Notes: generated by a model from the sequence alone, not told the origin. A stretch of 64,000 nucleotides of DNA from Mimachlamys varia (GCA_947623455.1 OX392530.1:126501-190500), one strand, 5' to 3'; numbered from the stretch's first letter, positions 1 to 14,800 are shown. Made by a program: numbers and translations.

Positions 1-850
1 CATTTGAATGTTTGATTTCAATGAAGGTAATAATCCAAATAACAAGCTTTTGAATAACTGCAATCTTTCTACCATTTAGAGACATGACTGAGCAGAAATT
101 CTGAATTAATAAAATTATTTATTTATTTAATACGTGTGTCATTCGCAATTTAACGGATTATGATTGAAAGAAATTTTGAACAGCATGGATGGTGGGAACA
201 TGTATTACTTTGTTATACATTTATTGATTTATATTACTCATGAAATATTTCTAATTTATAAAATTTCATTTGTGATAATTTGAGTCATTATTTTTGTAAT
301 ATTTCTTATACTTCTGATTGTTGATAAGTACCAGACGGGAGATAACTGTGATGTGTCATGATACCGCTGCAAGTATAAGAAGTTATAGTGTTCTAGGTAT
401 CACCTAGTAAGTCATTCCTACCATAATTCGCGGTGATTAACTTGAAGGCGAAATTCACAAAAGTAAATCGCACGCACCAGAAAGTTGGTTTACAGTATCT
501 CCTTCTACCAAGGATTTGTCCAACTAAGCTTGAAAAATGTCCATTCATTGGTTTTTGAGAAGTAGGAAATTAAAAAGGTTACACAGGAAGCAAGACTGAC
601 CGGCAATCAATGGAAAGCAATTAAAATAGCTAGGTCACCTGAATAAAACTCACACACATCTTCACTGCTACAGTCATACATGTAATTACAAGCACTGGCA
701 AGAGACACTTGGTATGTTGGTATCTGTCATGGATGGTAAACAAGAAATGCAATTGACAAATATGATGAGTAAACAAGAAATGCAATTGACAATATATGAT
801 GAGTATTACATCTTAAATGAAGCTTAAATTGAAAGCCATGAGTAAGATTG
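1..850. other. A/T-rich non-coding DNA downstream of the DUF389 gene
   Basis: No gene seen. A 33 bp direct duplication (units containing AAGAAATGCAATTGACA) lies at about 728-800. Minus-strand AATAAA words at about 118-130 and 226-232 could serve as distant polyadenylation signals. Confidence 0.4.
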
Positions 851-854
851 TTTC

Positions 855-1138
855 AATTGTGTAGTGACTAAATCATTTGTGTTGTGACTAAATTATTTGT
901 GTAGTGACTAAATCAGTTGTATAGTGACCAAATCAGTTGTGTAGTGACCAAATCAGTTGTGTAGTGACTAAATCAGTAGTGTAGTGACAAAACAGTAATG
1001 TAGTGAATAAATCAGTTGTGTAGTTACCAAATCAGTTGTGTAGTGACTAAATCAGTTGTGTAATAACTAAATCTGTTGTGTAGTAACCAAATCACTTGTG
1101 TAGTAATCAAATCAGTTGTGTAGTGACTAAATCAGTGG
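855..1138. repeat. 20 bp minisatellite
   Basis: About 14 imperfect copies of a 20 bp unit containing GTGTAGTGACTAAATCAGTT. It lies 1.2 kb beyond the DUF389 stop codon. Confidence 0.9.
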
Positions 1139-1608
1139 AACATTTAACACTTAAAAGAAAATATTGATAGAATATATGTTATAAATATTTTATGTGATGG
1201 GCAATTTACAGGAGTCCCATAACACCAGTGACAAGACCCTTACTAGCAGGTGTCCAGTTTGCTTAAACAACTTGTACAGTTGTGTAAGTGGTCAGATGGC
1301 CTTCAGGACACCTGTGAACAGGGTCAGGCTACATAAAGCTGACCTCACCTTTATCATGGCAGATGACCTAATTGCTAGGCTAAGATTGACCAATGGGATA
1401 ACAACATCCCTGCTAGGGTGACTCCCCCACCCCCCACCCCCCACCCCTCCATAACGAGAGTCATTGTCAGCAGACTGATTTTACTAGATGTAAAATACAG
1501 GTTTGAGCAACATTGAGGTATATCTTAAATGTGAACATAACTTTGTGCTTTGAATGATTAAAATATATGCACAGAGGTTGATTGCAAGAAAGAAAAAGGC
1601 ACTGTTTG

Positions 1609-2338
1609 GAATTCAATGCACTCTCCTGACCTAGGAATTCAAAGTGCTTTCCTGACCTAGGAATTCAATGCACTTTACTGACCTAGGTACAAAATGTATT
1701 CAAAGCACTTTACTAACCTAGGAATTCAATGCATTTTACTGACCTAGGAATTCAATGCACTTTACTGACCTAGGTACAAAATGTATTCAAAGCACTTTAC
1801 TAACCTAGGAATTCAATGCACTTTACTGACCTAGGAATTCAATGCACTTTACTGACCTAGGAATTTAATGCACTTTACTGACCTAGGAATGCAATGCAGT
1901 TTACTGACCTAGGAATTCAATGCACTTTACTGACCTAGGAATTCAATGCACTTTACTGACCTAGGAATTCAATGCACTTTACTGAGCTAGGAATTCAATG
2001 CACTTTACTGAGCTTGGAATTCAATGCACTTTACTGACCTAGGAATTCAATACAATTTACTGACCTAGGAATTCAATGCACTTTCTTGACCTAGGAATTT
2101 AATGCACTTTACTGAGCTAGGAATTCAATGCACTTTACTGACCTAGGCTAGGTACAAAATGTATTCAAAGCACTTTCCTGACCTAGGAATTCAATGCACT
2201 TTACTGACCTAGGTATTCAATGCACTTTACTGACCTAGGAATTCAAAGCACTTTCCTGACCTAGGAATTCAAAGCACTTTCCTGACCTAGGAATTCAAAG
2301 CACTTTACTGACCTAGGAATTCAATGCACTCAATGGAC
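1609..2338. repeat. 26 bp minisatellite immediately downstream of the DUF389 stop codon
   Basis: About 27 copies of a 26 bp unit (plus strand GAATTCAATGCACTTTACTG then ACCTAG), with a few longer variants containing GTACAAAATG. It begins about 14 nt after the stop, so the 3' UTR must consist of it unless spliced or very short. Two copies (1864-1869 and 2098-2103) read ATTAAA on the gene strand. Confidence 0.92.
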
Positions 2339-2351
2339 CTATCACTTCCAA

Positions 2352-2876
2352 TTAAACACTTTCTCTCTTTTCTAGAAGAGGGACAGATACATTTTGGTTG
2401 TCGTTTTCCTTCGTAAAATCAACATTGACCTTTTCTTCCTTGTTCATAAACTGAACTTTAACCTCTTCATCAGGGACCTTCTCCACAGCAAAGCGTAATT
2501 GCTTTTCTTCAGGTTGACTTGTATTGTGTCGTCGACGAAACAGCTTGCTGCGACCAGCCTTAGGATGACGAAGAATGCCAAAAGCCTTGGAGAAATGACC
2601 TGGGGATTTTTTTGGTTTAATAGGCCCGTCAGCTGAATAAGGTACATTCTTTTCATTGACTTCCGTCAAAGACGTGGACACAAACTTTTTCCGACGCACG
2701 CTTCCTGTGGACATGCTAGGGGAGGGATGATAGCTAGAGCGAAACAGGTCCCTCCTGGAATGGCCATACATGCTGTGGAAGGCGTGAAAAGTGTGGAAAG
2801 TCTTGTACTGGGGCGTCATGATTTCCATCTCCTCCTCATCTTTGTTCATGTGATCTGCAAAATGTCGGGACACCAG
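2352..2876 (-). CDS. DUF389 gene exon 17 (residues 827-1000) and stop
   Basis: Acceptor is a nine-T run followed by GCAG; the TAA stop is at 2352-2354. It encodes a His-rich start ([17 protein letters not shown]), basic Ser-rich stretches and a charged end ([10 protein letters not shown]). This is a soluble tail, probably cytosolic. The terminal ESV could be a class III PDZ ligand, but that is weak. Confidence 0.88.
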   Translation of the reverse strand: MVSRHFADHMNKDEEEMEIMTPQYKTFHTFHAFHSMYGHSRRDLFRSSYHPSPSMSTGSVRRKKFVSTSLTEVNEKNVPYSADGPIKPKKSPGHFSKAFGILRHPKAGRSKLFRRRHNTSQPEEKQLRFAVEKVPDEEVKVQFMNKEEKVNVDFTKENDNQNVSVPLLEKRESV

Positions 2877-5800
2877 CTGCAAAAAAAAATTTTAGTTGGT
2901 AGAATAAGTCAGGAAGCACTGAGTTCATGTATTGATATTTCTGTAACAGTGTTATTTAACTTAACCATTCATACTGTTACGACACAATAGAACATAGGCA
3001 CACAAATCAAACCAGATCCGTCAGGAGGCAGCTAACATATCAATGAAATGGAAACCAGGGGCTGTAATTGTATTTAAGAAATTATCAATTCTGATAATAA
3101 GTACACACAAACAACCTCACATAGGTAAGAAACAATATTTATGAAACAAAAGGCCCAGAGGGCCTGTATCACTCACCTGGCTTTAAGTAAATGCAACAAA
3201 AAGTCATGTGTAAGTTAAATAACAAAACTTTTCCAGTGAGGGATCTACCACAATACTGCCCTTAGCTTTCTGAATCAAAAGAGCATTTAGAGGAAATTGA
3301 TTTGGAATTGGTTCATATTAATATTATGCCCCCTTCTTGCCCAGAAATTGTAGTGTTTTGTGTTGGGAAGTCTGCAAGTGGTGTGGCAAATCGCAAGGAT
3401 CAAATCTTACATCATGTTTGTGATCGTCTCTTTACCCCCAACAATTGTATACATAGTTTTGGGATAGGGATCTCTTCTGTTTAAATGTTATGACTCAGGA
3501 GTCAAGCCCCATTATTTATATGAATTTGACTCCCAGCCACCTAGGTATGCTACTACTAACATATGAATGTGGAATATTGCTTAGATCGAGATAAGAAATC
3601 ATTAATATGAATATTGCCAAATAGATCCCTTTTGGACCCACCCCTCAGGCCCCTGGGGGGTCAGCCCCTTCATTTGGGTAAATTTAAATCCAAGCTACCT
3701 AGGGATGCTACCACTGAAATATGAATGTTGTACATTGCTTAGTTTCAGAGAAGAAGTCGTTAATATGAATATTGCCAAATTTAAATGGACTCCATTTGGC
3801 CCCAGCCCTCAGGCCCCTGGGGGGTCAGCCCCTTCATGTGTGTAAATTTAAATCCAAGCTACCTTGGGATGCTACCACTGAAATATGAATGCTTCCTACC
3901 AAATTTGATTAAATTCCAATCAGTGGTTATGAAGAAGAAATTGATTGTTGAAAGACGGACAGACGGACACTGGATGCCACGGTATGGCATAAGCTCACCT
4001 TGGTCCTTTGGACCAGGTGAGCTAAGAAGGGGAGAAACTAGAACTGTAAGTTAGCCAATGGCGAACTAATACCCCCACCCTCACCTTTTGCGATAAATAC
4101 TTGTATAAAGAAATGTTGATAAGTAAAAAAATAATTATCTGCAGATACATGATTGTTAAATTACATTCAACAACTAGAGACTTGTTTTAGTGAACAAAAA
4201 CTTGTCTCCCCTTATAATCTCTTTTTATTCTGACCAACTTTCCTTCATAATGTTAAGCACTTAATAAATGTAAAATCTGACCTTAACCTATGACTTTGAC
4301 CTCTGACCCTGGGACCTTGAGGTTTGGTCAGTGGAAATCTTTTTTTATTCTGACCAACTTTCCTTCATAGTGTCATAACAAAATGTCAATCAGTAAAAAA
4401 CAGACAAACAGAAGGACAGACAGACAGATGGACAGACAAGCTAATTACTATAGGGCATCTGCATCGAAGATTGGCTTCTATTACTTTGAAGTTTGGTCAA
4501 TTATTGTTACATGTACATGGTATGTAATTAGACAGTGAGGGTGAAAGTGCATCACCTTGGCATACACCTTTGGATATATGAAAAAGTCATACATTTTTTA
4601 TATCGGACCTTTCGGTGAAGGTCACACTGGCCTATTGACAGTGCACTGCACATCATCTATTGGTGATGCAGGTATACTAGAAATTTTATCAAGAAAATCA
4701 ATGGCCTGGAAAAGAATTATAAGAAGAACCAGAACTAGAACCAGAACTAGAACTAGAACCAGAACTAGAACCAGAACTAGAACCAGAACTAGAACTAGAA
4801 CTAGAACCAGAACCAGAACTAGAACTAGAACCAGAACCAGAACCAGAACTAGAACTAGAACTAGAACCAGAACTAGGACTAGAACCAGAACCAGAACCAG
4901 AACCAGAACTAGAACCAGAACCAGAACTAGAACTAGAACTAGAACTAGAACCAGAACCAGAACTAGAACCAGAACCAGAACTAGAACTAGAACCAGAACT
5001 AGAACTAGAACTAGAACTAGAACTAGAACCAGAACTAGAACTAGAACCAGAACCAGAACTAGAACTAGAACTAGAACCAGAACCAGAACCAGAACTAGAA
5101 CTAGAACTAGAACTAGAACCAGAACCAGAACTAGAACCAGAACTAGAACTAGAACCAGAACCAGAACTAGAACTAGAACTAGAACTAGAACCAGAACCAG
5201 AACTAGAACTAGAACTAGAACCAGAACTAGAACTAGAACTAGAACCAGAACCAGAACTAGAACCAGAACCAGAACTAGAACTAGAACTAGAACCAGAACT
5301 AGAACCAGAACTAGAACTAGAACTAGAACCAGAACTAGAACTAGAACCAGAACTAGAACCAGAACCAGAACCAGAACTAGAACTAGAACTAGAACTAGAA
5401 CCAGAACTAGAACCAGAACCAGAACTAGAACTAGAACTAGAACCAGAACTAGAACCAGAACTAGAACCAGAACTAGAACTAGAACTAGAACCAGAACTAG
5501 AACCAGAACTAGAACCAGAACCAGAACTAGAACTAGAACTAGAACTAGAACCAGAACTAGAGCCAGAACTAGAACTAGAACTAGAACCAGAACTAGAACC
5601 AGAACTAGAACTAGAACTAGAACTAGAACCAGAACTAGAACTAGAACTAGAACTAGAACCAGAACTAGAACTAGAACCAGAACTAGAACCAGAACTAGAA
5701 CCAGAACCAGAACTAGAACTAGAACCAGAACCAGAACCAGAACCAGAACTAGAACTAGAACCAGAACTAGAACTAGAACTAGAACTAGAACTAGAACCAG

Positions 5801-8800
5801 AACTAGAACTAGAACTAGAACTAGAACCAGAACTAGAACCAGAACTAGAACCAGAACTAGGACCAGAACTAGAACCAGAACTAGAACTAGAACCAGAACC
5901 AGAACTAGAACCAGAACTAGAACTAGAACTAGAACCAGAACTAGAACCAGAACCAGAACTAGAACTAGAACCAGAACTAGAACCAGAACCAGAACTAGAA
6001 CCAGAACTAGAACCAGGACTAGAACCAGAACTAGAACTAGAACCAGAACTAGAACCAGAACTAGAACCAGAACTAGAACTAGAACTAGAACTAGAACCAG
6101 AACTAGGACCAGAACTAGAACTAGAACTAGAACCAGAACTAGGACTAGAACTAGAACCAGAACTAGAACCAGAACTAGAACTAGAACTAGAACCAGAACT
6201 AGAACCAGAACTAGAACCAGAACTAGAACTAGAACTAGAACCAGAACTAGAACTAGAACCAGAACCAGAACTAGAACTAGAACTAGAACCAGAACTAGGA
6301 CTAGAACCAGAACCAGAACTAGAACCAGAACTAGAACTAGAACTAGAACTAGAACCAGAACTAGGACTAGAACCAGAACTAGAACCAGAACTAGAACCAG
6401 AACTAGAACTAGAACCAGAACTAGAACCAGAACTAGAACCAGAACTAGAACCAGAACTAGAACCAGAACTAGAACCAGAACTAGAACCAGAACCAGAACT
6501 AGAACCAGAACCAGAACTAGAACCAGAACTAGAACCAGAACTAGAACCAGAACTAGAACCAGAACTAGAACTAGAACTAGAACAAGAACTAGAACCAGAA
6601 CCAGAACTAGAACCAGAACCAGAACTAGAACAAGAACCAGAACCAGAACTAGAACCAGAACTAGAACCAGAACCGGTACTAATACAATATGTCTCCATTC
6701 ATATGAAGGGGAGACATAATTATAAGTATAGAACAAATGGATGAAAATCAGAGATGTTTCCTCCTTATTATTGCTGATATAATCTAGCCCATGGCAGAGC
6801 CAAAGAGATTAAGATATGGTCACTGTAGTATTTAATATCCTTCATGCACATCTACATACGGTCCCTAAAATTCCTGTGTAGCTTCATTGAAATTGGTTCA
6901 CTGATCAATTCCAAGTTAACTATATATGATTTGACTGATGGACTCCCATGCAATGAATAAACTTGCAGACATTGATGTTAAGATGTCTTATGAAACAGAC
7001 TTTCCATGAATAAATTTTCCTGATTTTCTACCTGTAATAATAAATGTTAGGTGATTTTTGAAGACTTTTCATACCAGTAAGCAATACATAAATTTTGGTG
7101 TTAATTTTAGTCCGAAGGGAACAGAACATAGATTTTCTATTTATAGTAACAGTGACATTAACTTTAGAACATGAAAAGAAATTCCAAGCAAGCACTTTCT
7201 GTAAAGAATAATTGCACAAAGTTTTAGTTAGATCAGTGATAGCAAACTCAAGTTATCCAACAAAAACTGATTTTCTATTCATAGTAAAAGTGAATTTGAC
7301 CTTTGAACTTCGAACATTTAAAGAAATTCCAAGTAAGCATATTTGGTAAGGAAGCACTGTATGGAGTTTGAGCTTGATCGGCTAAAGCGAATCAAGTTTA
7401 TCACACGAAAACTGTTTTCTTTTTATTAGTAAAAGTGACCTTGACCTCTGACCTTCAAACCTGAAAAGCTATTCCAACCAAGCACTTTTGGTAACAAGAG
7501 GCCCAAGGGCCTTAGCAGTCACCTGGGTAATGTTATCCGTATGGAAGCTCAAATTTAATGATGAAATCAACATGTCAACTTGGTAAAATATAACATTTGT
7601 CATGTCATTACAGGAAAAGAATTCTAAAACTTTTGAAATGATTGTCACCAAGTAGGAATGGTTTCCTCAAAGAATATGGACAAAATATACTAATTTCCTC
7701 TTTGGGGCCCGGCCCATGGGGTTGAGGCAGGAATCCTAATTTTACAGTTTGAATCCATCTTTCTCCAAGAATGATTGTGACAAAGTAGGAATAATTTCCT
7801 ACTTAAAATGGACAAAATATACCCAAAAACTTTATTTCCTTATACATGTATATAAACAAAAGTAAACTTAACCCCCTCCCCGAGGGGGAACGGATAGCCC
7901 GGGGGTACTGAAATTTACAAATTAAACCAAGCCCCTGATGATCTTTCTATCCATGTAGAGAAATAGGCTGTAGTACCTCTGAGTCTGGGGAAGAACATTT
8001 TTGAAATTTAGGATAATTTTCCCTTTGGGGCCCCGCCGTAGCCCCTGGGGTAGGGGCAGGAATCCATATTTTACAAATCTGTATCCTCATCAACTAAGGA
8101 TCATTTTGGCCAGGTTTGAAAAGATTCCATCAACTGGTTCTGGTCAAGAAGTCGAAAATGTTAAAAGTGTATGTACGAAGACAGACGGAAAGTGATTGGA
8201 ATAGGTCACTTAAAAGACTCTGTCTCAGGTAACCTAATAAAGCACTGTATGAAATCTGAGTTTGATTGGCCAAAGCAAGTTGAGTTACAACTTCGCAAGC
8301 CAAGGGTGTACAATACGCTACTCTCCTTTTCACCCTTGGCGGATCTCACGGCAAATTCGAAGTTCCCGCACTGCGCCATCTAGTGGACTATTGCAGTTGT
8401 GTCCCTTGTTTTACGTAATTCCTGACCAATCAAATAGCTCGTACTATTTGTGTACGATTCAACAAATAAACAGAAATGGCAGAAATTAAAGAACTTCGCG
8501 AGACACAGAGACGATCAATCAGCTCAATCAACAATGGAAAGGATGTTTTTGTTGGAACAAGAACAGGGAAATAAGTTTGTGTTTTCCATTTCCATTTTAT
8601 GAATTAGATCATAGTCGATAGTTTGTTTAACTTCGTAAAACAAAATCCACACACGTATCTGCATTTTTTATCCGCCTGATCGGCGACATATCCCAAAATC
8701 TGACTCAACTGGTCGAAAACGGTGAATGTCGGACCAAAAATCACACGTCTAGACTTTGTTAGCAACATGTTGTTATAGACACGACATGTTTCCGTGGGCG

Positions 8801-11800
8801 CTGCCATCTTTGTTATTTACAATTGCAGTGCGCGTTTTGATTGGTCGGCTAAACCTAGCCGCATCCAATCAAAATGCAGGAGCGGGAACTTCGATTTTGC
8901 CGTGAGATCCGCCAAGGGTGAAAAGGAGAGTAGCGTATTGTACACCCTTGGCTTGCGAAGTTGGTTGAGTTATTGCAGGGAAACTGATTTTCTATTTACA
9001 GTAACAGTGACCTTGACCTTTGAACTTTTAACCTGAAAAGCGGTCTGAAGCAAGCAATGGTTATCTTGACTAAAGTTTTCCACTGAAGGCCAGACAGATG
9101 GACAGACAGAGACAAACACTATAGTCCCCTCCAGTTTCACTGGCAAGGGATCAAATATTGGAACAGAATCAAGGCATTCTTACGCTTACAGAGGGATTTT
9201 CAAGAATTCGCTCTACTTCCCCAACTGGGACCCTCCTCTCAGTGCCCAAAGGTCAATGACCCAATATAAAAGTGTTTCAACCTACAGACGACGCTACAGA
9301 CCAATCTAAGTATCTGATCATTCTAACAGAAGATAGATTTTAAAGAATTTGCGAAATTCCACCTTTAAGGCCTCATCCCTCAAGCCCTTGGGGGCCAACA
9401 CCTACCTTTTATACAAAATTAGTTCCCCTTCCCCCAAAGATGCTTTAGACCAAATTAAAAGTAAAAGTCGAAATCCACTAATTGTTCAAACCTAGTATCT
9501 TCAGGAACAAGAGATCCCAGAGGGATCTTAGCGTCCACCATAAACAATCTTTATTTGTTCTTGAAATGTCGGATCTTCTCCCTTCTTTTCTCTTACATGC
9601 ATTTATTTAATTTTAGCTATATGAAATTCCCCTTAACAAGAGGCCCTGAGGGCCTGTATTGACAGGGATGATGTGGAGTGGTGGATGGTGGTTTAGTGCC
9701 TTCACAGTCCCCAGGGGTTGCCTACCCACAGTTTATACAGAACTGATTCTCATTCATCCAAGGATTTGGACAATATCCGGTTATTCTTAAAGAAGAAGAA
9801 GGATCTTAAAGGATTGACTATATTTCCCTATTTTGCCCAACCCGCAGGCCCCAGGTGGGTCAGACCAACATTCGGACAATATCCTGTCATTCCTCAAGAA
9901 GAAGAATGATCTTAAAGAATTTACAATATTTTCCCTATTGGGCCACGCTTTGGCCTTAGGAGGTCAGATTGACCATTTATACAAAATTGAATTCCCTTCT
10001 CCCAAGGATGTTTCTGACCATTTGGTCAAATTCTGCTATGTGATTCAGGACTAGTAGGGATTTATAGGCAAAGTTGACGACCACACTGGACGATGAACAA
10101 CAGACGATGCACCATAGCATTAGTTCACTTGCCCTTTGGGGACAGGATAAGAAAAATAATTTTGAAAGAACTCTACCAAGGGGACGAGTGCCACATGAGA
10201 ACCACTCGTCCCTGAACTAGGATCACTCGTCCCTCTGACTTCCAATTTTAAATTAAAAAAAAAAACACACAAATATGTTTTCATTGTTTTTGTTTTGCTT
10301 CACTGCTGGACTTTCACTTTGCACAGCGCCTTTAACTTTGGTCTCACCATCATCACGTTCCTGTTGTGTTTTCTTTGATGATGAATCTATAGGCCTACCA
10401 GGAACTAACAAGTCAGTTCTAAGCAGTAAAACCTTTATCCGGACTTAATCTTTAAAAATAAAGTTTAATAATGTATTTGCCTATGATACTTTATAATTAT
10501 ATTACACAAAAACAGGATATAAAACAATGTGACTTGCTAGCGTTCAAATAATGCCATTCTCAGTGCCTTTTAAAATTTCGTAATTGATATGATACCGGGT
10601 GCAGATTTATTTGTCATTTATCAGTATTCATCTCGGCTTTTTTGATTACCTAAACGCATCATTATCACTTAAACCCTTCTGCAGAGCAATCGTGGAGAAA
10701 AGGCTAACTGCTCCGTTGAACTTTCTTTAAGTATGATGTAATCCGAATTTGTTTAGAAAATTATATAGACTTTGTGGAAAAAACAAGACAAGAGAATATT
10801 TATGAATGCAATTTATTTACTTTTTTCCTTTAAAATTTACTCGTCACCAGGGACAAGTGCACGACAACATTCCCTCATCCCCAGCCAAAAACACGTCCAG
10901 GACAAGTGGACAAGTGTTTATTTCAAACCCTGGGCAATATCAATTGAAAGATGGTAGCCTATGAGCTATTTACTTATTTCTTATCACTCCCAAAAACAAC
11001 AAGAACAAATAAAGACCAGCACGATCTACATATAGTAAGAAATATAAGCAATTTTCATTGTCAAAATCCAAGATGGCCATAAGTCAGCCATTTGTCTTTT
11101 CTGATCAGTCTCAAAATCAAAAGGGCACTTCTAAATACCAAGGGGTACATACATTATGAAATTTGAAAAAAGCAATAGCAATAGAAATAGCAATAACAAT
11201 GTTGACTTGTGAATTCAGATGTTTCCGAGGTCAACATATATGACAATGCCAAGATCTAGATAGATCCTGTACTTACATCTCCCCTAATGCCGCCTGGAAT
11301 CCTGGACTGTATTTCTTGGACCCCTGGGTCATCATCTATTTCCTAATGAAATGAGAAAAAACATAAGTGGGTAAAATCAGCAAAGAAATTTAGGATATTA
11401 ATAGTGAAAAATAAAATATAATTATCTTTCCATAGGACAATAATATGTAAAGTCTGCAGATAGTGGTAGGCTATATCTACTAGACCAACCAATATACCCC
11501 CAGATGGTGGTAGGCCATATACACTAGACCCACCAATATCCCCCCAGATGGTGGTAGGCTATATATACTAGACCCACCAATATACCCCCAGATGGTGGTA
11601 GGCTATAAATACTAGACAACCAATATACCCCCAGATGGTGGTAGGCTATATATACTAGACCCACCAATATACCCCAAGATGGTGGTAGGCTATATATACT
11701 GGAACCACCAATATACTCCCAGATGGTGGTAGGCTATATATACTAGACCCACCAATAAACCCCCAGATGGTGGTAGGCTATAAATACTAGACAACCAATA

Positions 11801-14800
11801 TACCCCCAGATGGTGGAAGGCTATATATACTGGAACCACCAATATACCCCCTAGATGGTGGTAGGCTATATATACTAGACCCACCAATATCCCCCCCTTC
11901 CCCCCCCCCCCCCCCCCGATGGTGGTAGGCTATATACACTAGACAACCAATATACCCCCAGATGGTGGTAGGCTATATATACTAGACCAACCGATATCCC
12001 CCCAGATTGTGGTAGGCTATATAAACTAGACCCACCAATATCCCCCCCCCCCCCCGATGGTGGTAGGCTATATATACTAGACCCATCAATATACCCCCAG
12101 ATGGTGGTAGGCTTAATATACTAGACCCACCAATATACCCCCAGATGGTGGTAGGCTATATATACTAGACCCACCAATATACCCCCTGATGGTGGTACGC
12201 TATATAATAGACATCCTTTCTTGCTCTGTCATATATATATACTCACCTGTGTCATCTTTCTTGCTCTGTCATATATATATACTCACCTGTGTCATCCTTT
12301 CTTGCTCTGTCATAAATATATACTCACCTAGCTGTGTCATCCTTTCTAGCACTGTCATGTACTATTAAACTCACCTGTGTCATCCTTTCTAGCTCTGTCA
12401 TGTACCAGTATATAAACTCACCTGTGTCATCCTTTCTAGCTGTCATATATATATACTCACCTGTGTCATCCTTTCTAGCTGTCATATATATATAATATAC
12501 TCACCTGTGTCATCCTTTCTTGCTCTGTTATAAATATATACTCACCTGTGTCATCCTTTCTAGCTGAAGCAACTGAATGGGTTGGTCACCATTTACTTTC
12601 TGTAAAACATGAAACACATACCTTATAACTATATACGCTTTGTTTATTACTTGGTCATAGATGTGCCAGAGTCTGTGAACTCCCTCTTGATTTAGAACCA
12701 GCCCACTGTGGCATTTTCAGATGGCTTCTTTGATCTGCTGAGGCAACTGATCAAAGAAGCCATCTGGATATACCGCAGTGGGCTGGTTCTAAATCGAGAT
12801 GAGGGGGCTCACAGACTCTCCCACTTTTTTCTATTTTCTATTTATAGCAACAGTGACCTTGACCTTTGACCCTGAAAAGCAATCCGAAGCAAGCACTTTT
12901 GGTAATAAAGCATTGTAAGAAGTTTGAGTTTAATTGGCACAAGAAAACTAAGTTATAGAATGAAAACATATTTTCTTTTTATAAAAACAGTGACCTTGGC
13001 CTTTTACCTTTGCCCGTGAAAACCAATCACAAGCAAGCACTTTTGGTAAGGAAGCACTGAATGAAGTTTGAGTTTGATTGGCCCAGGAAAAGTGATTTTC
13101 TATTTATAGCAACAGTGACCTTTACCTTTGACATTCGACATTGAAAAGCAATCCAAAGCGAGCACTTTTGGTAAGGAAGTACTCTATGAAGTTTGAGTTT
13201 GATTGGCCCAAGGAAACTCAAGTTATTGCATGGAAACCAATTTCTGTTTATGGCAACAGTGACATTGACCTTTGACCCTGAAAAGCAATCCAAAGCGAGC
13301 ACTTTTTGTAAAGAAGCACTGTATGAAGTTTGAGTTTGATTGGCCCAAGGAAACTAAAGTTATCACACGGAAACAGAATTTCTATTTATAGCAAATGACC
13401 TTGACCTTCGACCCTGAAAAGCAATCCCAAACGAGCACTTTTGGTAAGGAAGCAGTGTATGAAGTTTGAGTTTGATTGGCCCAAGGAAACTAAAGTTATC
13501 ACACGGAAACAGAATTTCTATTTATAGCAAATGACCTTGACCTTCGACCCTGAAAAGCAATCCCAAACGAGCACTTTTGGTAAGGAAGCAGTGTATGAAG
13601 TTTGAGTTTGATTGGCCCAAGGAAACTCAAGTTATCGCACGGAAACAGTTGGTGCAGACACAGACACCGTCATAGTGATCCCTATATGTCGCCTTTTCAG
13701 GGGACATAAAAACCAAGTTATTACATACACCTGATGTACATTAAATTTGCTATTCAGAGTTAGCACCAGAAATTTCTCATTTCTTTTGCATAACATCAAC
13801 CTCTAGCATCGCAGTTAAGCATACAATAAGTAATTTCATATATTGCACACAGATTAAATATACATACCACTCAACTGTTTTTTAAAAGAAATCGTGTTAC
13901 CTCAGTTTCTGTTAATTTTACAGTCTCTGAAGTAATTAAATTTTTATTTTAAGTAAATTTTATTTAATTTTAACAATTTAACACATTTAGAATTCACAAA
14001 AAACTCCAAAATTCTACAGAAATCATGAGTCATAAAAGGTTATCAGATATCCATCTTAACTGTTTATCTATCAATTACACAAGCTTACATATAGCACTTC
14101 TAGCTCCCCGGGGTGCCTCAAATTTACAGGGAGAATATTTGGGATATAGGGGAGATGTAATGCCTTAAACAGTGTATTGTATGAGTAAACAAAGAACACA
14201 AACACATTAAATCAATAAACAAGATGTTGAGCAAGGTATATATTGTGACAGGAATAAGAAATATCTACAATTTACTGAAAATATGGAATTTAAGTTGGAT
14301 TTAGCCACCAAAACCTATAAGGGACATATACACATTATAAACTCAAATGTGCATTTTTTGTACAAGCTAGTAGATATGAATACTTACCCTCCACTCATTA
14401 AGTAGATCTCTTGCCTGTTGTGACATGCTCTTGGACTGGTTCCCCTTCATTGTCACATAGGATTCCTTGGCAATCTTTAAGAATATCAGAACCAATGAAA
14501 AAAAATTAATAAGGACAAAGTCATCAAGATCCCCTGGCTATGTGAATATCATACAAGAGATCCCAGAGGGATCTTGGCGCCCACCATCAAATGATCTAAG
14601 TTTGTTTTTTGAAAGATGGTTCTTTTCTCTTCTTTCGATTGTCTCTTAGGTGTTGATTAAGTGTGAGCAGAGACTCTGGTGGGACACAGATGCATTTTTT
14701 TGTTTTTTTTTGTGAATTACATTGTCGTTTCCTTATTCTTAGCATAGCTAGGCACCAGGAGGAACCTACTTATGAAATTTGTGAAGGTTCCCTTCAGTAT

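Noticed and set aside
1194..1421. 75-codon plus-strand frame
   Set aside because: Short, no homology recognised, flanked by repeats and a C-rich run; no splice context.
4557..6736. Open frames of about 700 codons on both strands (Arg-Thr, Val-Leu and Ser-Gly repeats)
   Set aside because: They are the hexamer array read in stop-free registers; the unit length is a multiple of three. No start context, splice support or non-repeat coding flank.
12669..12820. Foldback palindrome as a further 7-bp-duplication insertion
   Set aside because: I could not find matching direct flanks, so it is listed only as a palindrome.
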